64,000 nucleotides of DNA, from assembly GCA_964627605.1 (NCBI GenBank), contig CAZVGZ010000002.1:1-64000 (forward strand), read 5' to 3'. The position numbers and the translations under genes are program-made. The notes under the pieces were generated by a model that was not told where the DNA came from, did no database searches, and saw only the letters and a list, made by a program, of their open reading frames with translations. The stretch comes from CAZVGZ01 sp964627605 (GTDB lineage: Bacteria > Latescibacterota > MWCZ01 > CAZVGZ01). This document shows, one piece after another, positions 46,177 to 54,544 of this stretch. Position 1 is the first letter of the stretch. Each line of letters starts with the position of its first letter.

Positions 46177-47820
46177 TTAAAGCCACAATATTTTTTGTCG
46201 CCAATCGTCAACATCAATCGCTTCGGCCACACGATCAATAAACTCGGCCCCACAGGCGGCAAAAAACGGTACCACGTTGTAAACCCTCTCTTGTAGACCA
46301 TTTTTGGGGTATAAGTACTGTGCTAAGCGATGGGCCGCGACCCTTAGGTCGCCATTGCGTTTGCGCTGCACCTGCCGCAATTTGATCTCAATACGAAACA
46401 CCTGTGCCAACGCCGTCCTCATCCGCGAATGTATCACGTCAACCATCTCCGGCATATCGCCAGCAATCCGCTCCTCAAGCCTTCCGAAACCGTCGGTGAT
46501 TGTCTGGCACAACTCCTCAAACGATGGATCGCAGCTTCCGTCGGTGCGCCTGCCCACAACCTCACCAAAAAGACGGTCCGGTTCCTTCATCGCATCGTGC
46601 ACCTGGAGTCCTAATACCTCCAAACTACGTGCAGAGCTCTGATCCACCACAATAAACCGTGCCCTGGGGATCACCATCGGCATAGTAACACCGTGGCGCT
46701 CGTATATCGGGGCGGCCTGCCCCATATATGCGATCTCCGCTGGACCCATCACAACCGCGATAGTGGGAAACACAGTGTCCTGGCACACCGGACGCAAAAG
46801 AGCGTTTGGGCTCAAGACATCAGGGGTTTCTTCTGCGATTCTGGCTAACTCCTGGGGCAGATGCAGACGCGCTGTTCCGTTTAGCCTCAGCAGTCCTGAA
46901 TCCAAAATGTCTACCCGGCGCCTGATATTCTCGTCGCAGTCGCAGAATAGAGCTGTGGAGCCAGTCGCTACCGCCACTTGCGCATGGTAACCATCACTCT
47001 CAAGCTTCTGGCTTCTTGCCGTCATCTCCACGCCAAAGGCCGATGGTTCATCCAGCTCTTTCATAAATGCTGGCAGCATGAGCCGCTTCAGCTCGCTATC
47101 TGCTGGGTTAATAATCACCAAACCGCGCCCGATCAAAAGGCTGGATAACAGAGCGGCGAAAGATTCGGCGAGTGTCTTTCCTGGGCGGTATGCGTCATTA
47201 ATCATATCGGCGATCTGCCGCGTCCATTCGGCATTCGGCAGCGCCGCCCTGACCTCTTTCCTCCAAGACGTGATCTTATCGTCCAGACGAATATGACCGG
47301 TACGGGTGCCTGTTTTGGCCGCTGCGGGCCTGTAGGACATGGTGTTGATGCGGCCATCAGAATCGAAGATGTCCACATGGTCAATCTCGTCGATATCGTG
47401 ATCGTCCGCAGCCATCCAGAACATGGGCACTACAGGGTGCGCCAGCCGTTTTTCCAGCGAGTCTGCCAACGCTATGGCTGTCAGAGCCTTATAGATCGTG
47501 TAGACCGGCCCTGTCAGCAGACCGACCTGCTGGCCTGTAATCACCGCCAACGCTCCGTCAGTCAACCGCCCGATGTTGGCGTCAACTGTCGGGTCTGTCG
47601 TGTATGCAGTCTGCTGCCGACGGAGAACCTGGGCGGCTTCATCGCGGGGGTAGTTTGCAGCAACAAGCGATTCTGCCAATTCTGACAAATCGCCGTCGCT
47701 TTTCGGAGAGCGGCCGTACCAATCTAAGAGCGATGAGGGGTCCGAAAAATAGTCAGCGACCAGTTTCGAGCCGTCTAGAACCGGATCGGGCGAAAGATAG
47801 GCCGCAGAGTCCTTCGTCAC
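46177..47820 (-). CDS. bshC: BshC, putative cysteine-adding enzyme of bacillithiol synthesis
   Basis: A 547-residue protein of normal BshC length. It carries typical stretches: VITGQQVGLLTGPVYTIYKA, PMFWMAADDHDIDEIDHV (with the HDIDEI-like HxxEx signature), VVMGPAEIAYMGQAAPIYER and PRARFIVVDQS. BshC is thought to join cysteine to glucosaminyl-malate. The GTG start overlaps the stop of the upstream methyltransferase gene by four bases, so the two are translationally coupled. bshB1 lies downstream on the same strand beyond three sugar genes. bshA is not present here. Confidence 0.93.
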   Translation of the reverse strand: MTKDSAAYLSPDPVLDGSKLVADYFSDPSSLLDWYGRSPKSDGDLSELAESLVAANYPRDEAAQVLRRQQTAYTTDPTVDANIGRLTDGALAVITGQQVGLLTGPVYTIYKALTAIALADSLEKRLAHPVVPMFWMAADDHDIDEIDHVDIFDSDGRINTMSYRPAAAKTGTRTGHIRLDDKITSWRKEVRAALPNAEWTRQIADMINDAYRPGKTLAESFAALLSSLLIGRGLVIINPADSELKRLMLPAFMKELDEPSAFGVEMTARSQKLESDGYHAQVAVATGSTALFCDCDENIRRRVDILDSGLLRLNGTARLHLPQELARIAEETPDVLSPNALLRPVCQDTVFPTIAVVMGPAEIAYMGQAAPIYERHGVTMPMVIPRARFIVVDQSSARSLEVLGLQVHDAMKEPDRLFGEVVGRRTDGSCDPSFEELCQTITDGFGRLEERIAGDMPEMVDVIHSRMRTALAQVFRIEIKLRQVQRKRNGDLRVAAHRLAQYLYPKNGLQERVYNVVPFFAACGAEFIDRVAEAIDVDDWRQKILWL

Positions 47821-48590
47821 TCGCTCTGGTCCTCTCGGTGTCCAAACAGCATCATTCGGGGGGATGAGAGTGTGTAGGGGCTGCCATCATAGTCGCCAAC
47901 AACGCCGTCAATCGTGAGATCTGCTCGTTGGGTCATCGCCATAAGTTCAGGATAAATGTACATCCGAACGGATTCTTTATACACCCGATGGACCCCATCA
48001 CTCTCAATCCTGATGGTTTTTTCCACGCGACTTGCCTCTCTATCTACCTTACGGTCCTGTACGATATGGACCCCTCTGATGTCAGAATCATCGTGGCCCA
48101 CCAGGTTCTTGATAATCCAGTCGCGGTTCAGGTAGTCCATGACAAATCCACCGCCAGGCCTCAAATTGTCGTGGATAGCACTGAGGACTCTCTGATTTTC
48201 GTCATCGGTGTCAAAATATCCGAAGCTGGTGAAAAAATTCACGACTAGATCAAACCCGAGCGGTGTCACAACTTGGCGCATGTCCTGATTGACCCAGGTG
48301 ACCTCTTCGTCGCATTCGCCTGCCCAGCGCGCAGCTTCAGCAAGCAGAGTCTGTGACAGATCGAGGCCGGTCACCTGAAAACCGCGTTTGGTCATCTCCA
48401 CGGCGTGCCTGCCAGCGCCGCACGCCAGATCGAGCACACGGCTTCCCTCAGCGATTGGACACAACCGCTCGGCCAGATCGACCATCTTCTTGGCTTCGGC
48501 CTCGTCGCGGTGGGCGTACACCAGGAGGTAATCCTCGCCGAACCAGTCGACGTACCAGGGCACTTTGGGTTGTGGTAGGTCTTGGGGCAT
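47817..48590 (-). CDS. SAM-dependent class I methyltransferase coupled to bshC
   Basis: A 257-residue methyltransferase. The SAM-binding motif I is VLDLACGAGRHAVEM (about residues 53-67), with the acidic end of strand 2 in VTGLDLS. FDLVVNFFTSFGYFDTDDEN and LRPGGGFVMDYLN follow. The N-terminus WYVDWFGEDYLLVYAHRDEA is characteristic of a group often found with thiol genes. Its stop overlaps the bshC start by four bases. By analogy with the N-methyl-bacillithiol methyltransferase (NmbA) of green sulfur bacteria it may methylate bacillithiol; that assignment is inference. Confidence 0.82.
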   Translation of the reverse strand: MPQDLPQPKVPWYVDWFGEDYLLVYAHRDEAEAKKMVDLAERLCPIAEGSRVLDLACGAGRHAVEMTKRGFQVTGLDLSQTLLAEAARWAGECDEEVTWVNQDMRQVVTPLGFDLVVNFFTSFGYFDTDDENQRVLSAIHDNLRPGGGFVMDYLNRDWIIKNLVGHDDSDIRGVHIVQDRKVDREASRVEKTIRIESDGVHRVYKESVRMYIYPELMAMTQRADLTIDGVVGDYDGSPYTLSSPRMMLFGHREDQSE

Positions 48591-48737
48591 GGAGCGTGTT
48601 CAGTCGACGGGGGGGGGTCGGCGGTTAACTAGATTATAGGCGGATCACGCCCTCAACATCAAGGCGCGGAGTCTGGTGTGTTGTGGTGACTGCGTGGGAT
48701 AGAAGTGCTGTCGCGCTATGTCAAGAGGAGTGTTGAG

Positions 48738-50075
48738 ATGTACAGACCCGCTATCGGATCTATTCAAACGATCTGTTCTGTTGCGATGGCAGTTTCTATG
48801 GCTGGGCCGATCGCCATCCAGGCAGAGGGTGGAGATGCTCTTGTTTCGTCTGTAAATGCGACGATAACCACTGTCGACGGCGTCCTATTGTGGACCGACA
48901 GCGTCTTTGCCAAAGCGTTAGCGCTGAGAGCGGGTAAGAACACCGTGGTTCTGGTGTCCCTTGGAGCTCTTATCGTCAGCAAGCAGATGACCGAGGGGCT
49001 GATGGCGAAAGTGGACCTCAAACGCCATCAACTTCTCTTGTCGGCGACTCACACCCACAGCGGCCCAGGGGCGTGGGCCGAGGGCTACGTCGGCGAGAGG
49101 TTCGCCGGACCCTACGATGAGAACCGACTGGCAGCGATTGTCGATTCCACCGCCGCAGCGATTAAGCGAGCCGTGTCCTTAATGGAGCCAGCCTCGGTGG
49201 GGTTCGCATCATTCGATGCTACGCCCTATGTCAGAAATCGCCTCATTCGGACGACAACGGATGTGGACGGTGAGTTCTCCATGATGCTGGTCCGTCAACT
49301 GGACGGCGACCAGGCTCTGTGGGGCAGTTTCGCCGCCCATGCTACCACACTCGGCGATGACAACCTGCTGGTGTCCGGCGACTATCCGGGGCTCTGGGAA
49401 AAAGCTTTGGAAGACTCAGCAGCCGATCTGGCTATGTTTGCCGCAGGGGGCGTCGGAAGCCACGGTCCACGGGGCGACGGTCGAGGATACGATCGTGCCA
49501 AATCTACAGCTGAGCCGCTGGCGGATAGTGCTATTGCTACGATGTCAAGGTTATCGCTTGAAGACAGTTCGGCAGTGTGGTCATTCGGACTCAGCGTGGA
49601 TCTTCCCCCGACGCAGTGGCGCCCCGAAGATGTTTTCGGCGAAACAGGGAAATACAGGCTGTCGCCGGTCATCACTGGATGGATGCTTCCGCTTAGCGAC
49701 TCATATATGAACGCTGTTGTAATCGATTCGACGGTTATGATCTCTGTGCCAGTCGCCTTCAGTGGCGAACTGTGGCTCACGCTCAAACGCTATGCCAGGA
49801 GGGACGGTACACGGTTGGTAGCAACGAGTTTTGGAGGAGATTATCTGGGTTACATTGTTCCCGACCGGTATTTCCATCTGAACGAATACGAAACCCGCAC
49901 CATGTCCTGGCTCGGGCCATACGCCGGGAGCTATTTTTCTCAACTGATTAGGGGAATTTGTCGCCGCAGCCTCTCCAGACAGATAGTGGGGCGAATGGTT
50001 TGCAGAGCCCTGGGCGTGTTTGACTGGACCTTTTGCACGGATCGTAGAACGCTCACGGTATCTCAATCCAACTAA
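48738..50075 (+). CDS. Secreted neutral/alkaline ceramidase-like protein
   Basis: A 445-residue exported protein. The ATG at 48738 follows AGAGGAG; a signal peptide ends near IAIQAEGG. Ceramidase-type segments include SATHTHSGPGAW (zinc His), WGSFAAHATTLGDDN and LVSGDYPGLWEK (second zinc His region), and FGGDYLGYIVPDRYF (Tyr). The nucleophile motif NxGDVSPN is replaced by AAGGVGSHGPRG, so the active serine is displaced or lost. The N-terminal part before THTHS is shorter than usual. It may hydrolyse an amide of a lipid, or a related substrate, in the periplasm. Confidence 0.78.
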   Translation: MYRPAIGSIQTICSVAMAVSMAGPIAIQAEGGDALVSSVNATITTVDGVLLWTDSVFAKALALRAGKNTVVLVSLGALIVSKQMTEGLMAKVDLKRHQLLLSATHTHSGPGAWAEGYVGERFAGPYDENRLAAIVDSTAAAIKRAVSLMEPASVGFASFDATPYVRNRLIRTTTDVDGEFSMMLVRQLDGDQALWGSFAAHATTLGDDNLLVSGDYPGLWEKALEDSAADLAMFAAGGVGSHGPRGDGRGYDRAKSTAEPLADSAIATMSRLSLEDSSAVWSFGLSVDLPPTQWRPEDVFGETGKYRLSPVITGWMLPLSDSYMNAVVIDSTVMISVPVAFSGELWLTLKRYARRDGTRLVATSFGGDYLGYIVPDRYFHLNEYETRTMSWLGPYAGSYFSQLIRGICRRSLSRQIVGRMVCRALGVFDWTFCTDRRTLTVSQSN

Positions 50076-50085
50076 CCCGTTGAGG

Positions 50086-50397
50086 TCAATCGAGCATCTC
50101 CAACGCCTCTCTAGCCTCCGATGCGGTGTGACTGTCGCCCTGCTCCTCTGCAACCTCTATACCCCGCTCGTAGGTAGCTCTGGCGAGATCAATCTCATCC
50201 AGCGCTTCGTAGTTTTGGGCGGCCTGGTAGTAAGCGGGCAGGTAGTCCGGGTGACGCTCCATGAGTGTCTCAAACTGCTCTCTAGCCACATCAAACTCTG
50301 ACGCACTTTTGTGCACCATCGCCAGCGAATATCTCGCAAAAGCGTTGTCGGGGTCTTTCTCTACAAACTCTTTGAATGTGTCGATGATTGACGGCAT
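50086..50397 (-). CDS. Small TPR-repeat protein
   Basis: A 103-residue protein made of three tetratricopeptide-type helical pairs (DNAFARYSLAMVHKSASEFD, YLPAYYQAAQNYEALDEIDL, SHTASEAREALEMLD). Such proteins mediate protein-protein contacts. ATG 50397 with AGGA nine bases upstream was chosen; the frame extends ten codons further. It is 53 bases downstream of the M29 aminopeptidase gene and probably shares its transcript. The partner is unknown. Confidence 0.8.
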   Translation of the reverse strand: MPSIIDTFKEFVEKDPDNAFARYSLAMVHKSASEFDVAREQFETLMERHPDYLPAYYQAAQNYEALDEIDLARATYERGIEVAEEQGDSHTASEAREALEMLD

Positions 50398-50450
50398 TGT
50401 CGGTTTTCCTATCCAATCGGCGTCCACATATGGCCAAGCGATCTGGTTAT

Positions 50451-51425
50451 CTACGGCAGGTTGATCAAAAACTGTCCGTTTTTCAAAATAACCTCACCGT
50501 CCACAGCCAGTACCGGGTGGAGAATGATACCATCCTGGTGAAACGGCGCTGTGACTCTGCCGCCCATCGAAGCATTATCCCCGAACGCTACATGGACAGT
50601 CCCAAGAATCTTTTCGTCCTCCAAAACGTTGCCAACCAGCCCGGCACCATCGTGAGTTCCGATCCCCACCTCGGCTACATTCCTGGCTTCTTGACCAGCG
50701 GCATCCATCTCATTTTGGAGCGTCCAATGGTAAGGGTCTCCAGACAACGAAACCACCAGTCCATCAACAATCTCCACCACAATCGGCGATTCCAAAATAC
50801 CGCTTTGACCTATGCTGCCATCGATCACCACACGCCCGTTGGCCGTGCCCTCCACCGGAGCGAAAAACACCTCGCCAGCGGGCAGGTTGGACATCCCACC
50901 TGATTCATGGACCAAACCTGTGTCCGCCATAACCTTCCGGCCCTTGAGCGACAGCGTGACATCGGTCCCTTGTGGTGAAGTGATGGTGACTTCGGTGCAG
51001 CCGTCTACTTTTTCAGCGAGCTGGTTACCCCTCTGAGCGATACGGTCATAGTCGGCGATTAGCGTCCGCGCAAAAACGTCGTCCGTAATCCCCGGCAGAG
51101 TCCCCACCCGCGCACCTTTTTCGCACGCCTGCCTCCTTGCGTCGGTGTGGCTCAAAGATTTAGAGGTCGGCGCAAATATCACGTCGGACGCAGCCATAAG
51201 AGCGGCGATGGGCTTGGGCGGCTCTTCACTCGACTGCTTTCGGGGCGTCATTTCTGCCAGTACAACCTCCGCCCCAGCCTCCAGCGCCGCTTCTTTGAGT
51301 GCGACAGCCACAGATCGGCACGGCTCATCAAACACAATCGCTACCTGTTCGCCAGGCTGCACTTTCAAACACTGATCGACTGCGACTTTCGCTGCCGTGG
51401 TCAGATCGTCATAGGTTGCGCCCAT
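50451..51425 (-). CDS. M29-family (thermophilic-type) aminopeptidase-like protein
   Basis: A 324-residue metallopeptidase-fold protein. Metal ligands expected for M29 appear in NLPAGEVFFAPVEGTANG (Glu), NVAEVGIGTHD (Glu/His), HVAFGDNASMGG (His) and FHQDGIILHP (His/Asp). The N-terminal half, with PGEQVAIVFDEP and ASDVIFAPTSKSLSHTDAR, is the usual Rossmann-like lobe. It removes N-terminal residues from peptides, or may act as a ring-opening dioxygenase like the related NicX. ATG 51425 is 10-12 bases from a GGAGAA sequence. Confidence 0.87.
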   Translation of the reverse strand: MGATYDDLTTAAKVAVDQCLKVQPGEQVAIVFDEPCRSVAVALKEAALEAGAEVVLAEMTPRKQSSEEPPKPIAALMAASDVIFAPTSKSLSHTDARRQACEKGARVGTLPGITDDVFARTLIADYDRIAQRGNQLAEKVDGCTEVTITSPQGTDVTLSLKGRKVMADTGLVHESGGMSNLPAGEVFFAPVEGTANGRVVIDGSIGQSGILESPIVVEIVDGLVVSLSGDPYHWTLQNEMDAAGQEARNVAEVGIGTHDGAGLVGNVLEDEKILGTVHVAFGDNASMGGRVTAPFHQDGIILHPVLAVDGEVILKNGQFLINLP

Positions 51426-51578
51426 CGGTTCTCCTGCCGGTGATTTGCGTGGTCTGCCAGACTGTCCTTCGTGGTATTATAATAACGTTGACGTGTCTGC
51501 CTCTTCCAACTAGCTAACCCGGTGCATCTCCAAATAAATAAGGTCGCCGCCGACCAGCCAACATCGTAAGGAGAGTTC

Positions 51579-52079
51579 ATGTCGTCTCAGATCGAGTCCT
51601 ATGAGATACACATCAAACTGTCCGAGCAGATACGCGTGCAAACCACGGTTGCAGATGAGGTTATTGGTACCGTTCGAAAGGACTCTCGCAGTGTGATAAC
51701 ATACCCTGGACCATCGCGTCTGGACGACGAGCGGTTGGCTCGATTGCAGCAGTTCCAGGGCGAGGTTGTCGTAATGACCGATACCGAAACCGCCAGTGTA
51801 GCCGAATACCTAGCCGCTCAGCTGTACGCCAGCAGGATCGGAACATTCATTGGTGACCCCACTGGCGGCGGCGGTTCGGTGCCAGGGAACTACCTTTCTT
51901 TTGAATTACCCAGCACCAGACTCGGCCTCATCGTGTCCGCCAAGATGTTTTTTCTTCCGAAAAGCGACATGGATCACCTACCTGGCGTCGTGCCTCACCA
52001 CTGGGTCAAACAGACCTTCGAAGGCTTCCGCCAAGGACGCGACACGGTGATGGAGTTTGTTCGGGCTATGTGGAGCTAG
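51579..52079 (+). CDS. Short S41 (tail-specific protease)-like protein
   Basis: A 166-residue protein matching only the C-terminal catalytic part of S41 peptidases. VVVMTDTETASVAEYLAAQL carries the SxxE-type nucleophile Ser, and RIGTFIGDPTGGGG and LPSTRLGLIVSAKMFF follow, then VVPHHWVKQTFEGFRQGRD. No PDZ domain or signal peptide is present and the N-terminal half is lost. AAGGAGAG lies directly before the ATG, so the short form is probably expressed. Whether it is active is doubtful. Confidence 0.65.
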   Translation: MSSQIESYEIHIKLSEQIRVQTTVADEVIGTVRKDSRSVITYPGPSRLDDERLARLQQFQGEVVVMTDTETASVAEYLAAQLYASRIGTFIGDPTGGGGSVPGNYLSFELPSTRLGLIVSAKMFFLPKSDMDHLPGVVPHHWVKQTFEGFRQGRDTVMEFVRAMWS

Positions 52080-52202
52080 TCTTCTGCCAACTGACGGCAA
52101 CACTTACCTTTAGCTGCCAAGCCGACAGCCCCTCCCTGCGTGCAAAGCTGTGCGGAACCCGCCGCGATTTGCGCAGATCAGCTCCAAAACGAGGGATTTG
52201 AA

Positions 52203-53795
52203 GTGGATAGGTTCAAAATACAGGCAGTGATCGGTACCGCCCTTACTTTGGCAGTGATGATTGGGTGTGGCTCGTCGGGCACGTCACCTGGGCGGGCTGC
52301 GACACTCGTGTTCGGGCGTGGCGGAGATGCAAACGGCCTCGATCCGGCTCTCGAAGACGACGGCGAATCGATGAAGGTATGCGACAACATCTACGATACG
52401 TTGGTGGCGTGGTCAGACTCCACAACCGACATCGTTCCCGCACTAGCCAAATCGTGGAGAGCGAGTGAAGACGGTACGGTGTGGACTTTTCGGTTGCGCA
52501 GCGGCGTCAAATTCCACGACGGAACCAGACTCGACGCCGACGCGGTGGTTTTCACTTTCGCCAGGCAGTATGACGCCAACCATCCCGCGCACGATATAGA
52601 GGGGCACTTCAAATACTGGACCAGCCTGGCGATGGACGATCTAGTCGATTCGGTGGCAGCAATAGACGACTCCACTGTGATTTTTCATCTCTCCAAACCC
52701 TACGCACCGTTCTTGGGCACTTTGGCGATGAATTTCTGCGCGATCGCTAGCCCAACGGCGGTGACGAAATGGGGCGACGACTTCTTCAAGCACCCGGTGG
52801 GAACCGGTCCGTTTATGTTCAGCAAGTGGGTCAAAGACCAGTTCGTCGCACTGGAGTGCAACGACGACTACTGGGGCGAACCGCCAACGGTTGAGAGGCT
52901 TGTATTCAGGTCGATACCCGACAACACCGCAAGGTTGATCGCGTTCACGTCCGGTGCGATAGACGGGATGGACAACCCGATCCCCGATCACATAGCCCAG
53001 GTGAAAGGCAACCCTAAATACAGAGTGCTCACTCAGCCGGGGATGAACGTGGGCTATTTGGCGATGAACACTCGAAAATCACCGTTTGACGACCCGCGAG
53101 TGCGCGTGGCGGTGAACCACGCAGTTGACAAAGCATCGCTTGTGGCGACTCTATATAACGGTCTCGCCATTGAAGCCAAAAACCCGCTTCCACCAACACT
53201 TTGGGGCTATGCCGACGACGTAACCCCCTACCTGTTCGATCCAAATCGCGCAAAAAAGCTTTTGGCAGAGGCGGGCTATTCTGCTGGTTTCGACACCGAA
53301 CTGTGGACCCCGCCGGTGCCCAGGCCCTATATGCCACAGCCACACAAAGTCGCAGTCGCGATTCAAGCCAATCTGGCGGATGTGGGGATTAGAGCAAGGA
53401 TAGTCAGCATGGACTGGGGGGTGTTCCTGGACAAAACCCAAAAAGGTGAGCACCCTATGTCGCTGTTGGGGTGGATAGGGGACAACGGCGATCCTGACAA
53501 TTTCGTGACGGTGCTTCTCTCCCACGGCGACAAAACCCCGTCGCAGAACATCGCGTTCTACGTCAATAAAGAGGTTGACCAGCTACTGGCGGACGCAGCA
53601 AGAATCGTCGACCAGAAATCGAGGGCAGAGCTGTACCGACGTGCGCAGCAGATAATTCACTCCGATGCCCCGTGGGTTCCGCTGGTACACACCGAGCAGG
53701 TAGTGCTATTCAGACGTGGTGTAGAAGGGTTTCACCTCCATCCCACCGGCCGCAAACGGTTCGAAAGCGTGCGGATTACGGAGTCGCCAAGTTGA
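52203..53795 (+). CDS. ABC-transporter solute-binding lipoprotein (family 5, peptide/nickel type)
   Basis: A 530-residue lipoprotein. The GTG start at 52203 follows GAGGGA. The signal is ALTLAVMIGCG (lipobox VMIGC). The body has the family 5 layout: FGRGGDANGLDPALEDDGE, VWTFRLRSGVKFHDGTRLD, HPVGTGPFMFSKW and DPRVRVAVNHAVDKASLV, ending in YRRAQQIIHSDAPWVPLVH. It should capture oligopeptides or similar solutes in the periplasm. No permease or ATPase gene is adjacent. Its stop overlaps the Sua5-like start by four bases, an unexpected pairing. Confidence 0.9.
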   Translation: MDRFKIQAVIGTALTLAVMIGCGSSGTSPGRAATLVFGRGGDANGLDPALEDDGESMKVCDNIYDTLVAWSDSTTDIVPALAKSWRASEDGTVWTFRLRSGVKFHDGTRLDADAVVFTFARQYDANHPAHDIEGHFKYWTSLAMDDLVDSVAAIDDSTVIFHLSKPYAPFLGTLAMNFCAIASPTAVTKWGDDFFKHPVGTGPFMFSKWVKDQFVALECNDDYWGEPPTVERLVFRSIPDNTARLIAFTSGAIDGMDNPIPDHIAQVKGNPKYRVLTQPGMNVGYLAMNTRKSPFDDPRVRVAVNHAVDKASLVATLYNGLAIEAKNPLPPTLWGYADDVTPYLFDPNRAKKLLAEAGYSAGFDTELWTPPVPRPYMPQPHKVAVAIQANLADVGIRARIVSMDWGVFLDKTQKGEHPMSLLGWIGDNGDPDNFVTVLLSHGDKTPSQNIAFYVNKEVDQLLADAARIVDQKSRAELYRRAQQIIHSDAPWVPLVHTEQVVLFRRGVEGFHLHPTGRKRFESVRITESPS

Positions 53796-54424
53796 CTACC
53801 GAGCAGTTGGGCACATCTGACACCGATCTTGAACGGGCAGCGTTGATTGTACGCGCCGGTGGTGTTGTCGCCTATCCAACAGAAACGTACTACGGCCTAG
53901 GGGCACTGGCGATGTCTCAAGACGCGGTGGCTGCCGTGGCGCAAGCGAAAGGCCAGCCCGATGGCAAACCCATAGCTTTAATCATTGGACAGGCAGGCGA
54001 CCTAGATATACTCACACCAGAAATTACACCTGCGATGAAAGCGCTCGCGGAAAACTTTTGGCCAGGGCCGCTCACACTGGTAGTTCCAGCCATCCCCGAT
54101 GTGTCGCCCGCTATAACTGGTGGCACAGGCACCGTCGGAGTGCGTGTGTCGAGCCATCCGATCGCCGGAAAACTTGCCAGACTGATCGAAGGGCCGCTGA
54201 CAGCGACTAGCGCCAACCTCCACGATATGGTGCCTGCATCCACCGCCCTGGTGGTCGCGGAGCAGTTGGACGGCGCAATCAGCGCGATTGTTGACGGCGG
54301 ACAGACTGCCGGCGGACCTCCGTCTACCGTCGTGGCGATTGAGTGCGGTGTCGCCCGAACCATCCGCCCAGGAGCGGTGCCCAAGAAAGAGATTGATTCG
54401 ATACTGAGGTCTCAATCCGTTTGA
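53792..54424 (+). CDS. L-threonylcarbamoyladenylate synthase (Sua5/YrdC/YwlC family)
   Basis: A 210-residue enzyme that makes threonylcarbamoyl-AMP for the t6A37 modification of ANN-decoding tRNAs. The family block GGVVAYPTETYYGLGALAMS opens the domain, with KGQPDGKPIALII, ENFWPGPLTLVVPA, VGVRVSSHPIAG, PLTATSANLHD and STVVAIECGVARTIRPGAV. A TTG start at 53792, overlapping the previous TGA and with GGAG nine bases upstream, fits the family start best. It is a YwlC-length protein without the Sua5 C-domain. A promoter for the next gene overlaps its stop codon. Confidence 0.92.
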   Translation: MTTEQLGTSDTDLERAALIVRAGGVVAYPTETYYGLGALAMSQDAVAAVAQAKGQPDGKPIALIIGQAGDLDILTPEITPAMKALAENFWPGPLTLVVPAIPDVSPAITGGTGTVGVRVSSHPIAGKLARLIEGPLTATSANLHDMVPASTALVVAEQLDGAISAIVDGGQTAGGPPSTVVAIECGVARTIRPGAVPKKEIDSILRSQSV

Positions 54425-54449
54425 CACCCTATCTGTGCTGCGCTATATT
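54421..54449 (+). promoter_or_regulatory. Strong sigma-70-type promoter of the FecR/beta-barrel gene
   Basis: TTGACA at 54421-54426, a 17-base spacer and TATATT at 54444-54449: a perfect -35 and a 5/6 -10 element with ideal spacing. Transcription should start near 54457, leaving a leader of about 88 bases. The -35 box overlaps the stop codon of the preceding gene. Confidence 0.7.
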
Positions 54450-54544
54450 AGGCGTGCTAACACCGTAACAGATTTTTGAAAACGAACGGTGCGCACCGGC
54501 TATAGAACCAAAACCTCTCGCGCACTTAGACCCAGGGGGAGTAC

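Noticed and set aside
51470..51500. TATAAT-like sequence on the minus strand upstream of the M29 gene
   Set aside because: No acceptable -35 element exists at 16-18 bases, so it is not listed as a promoter.
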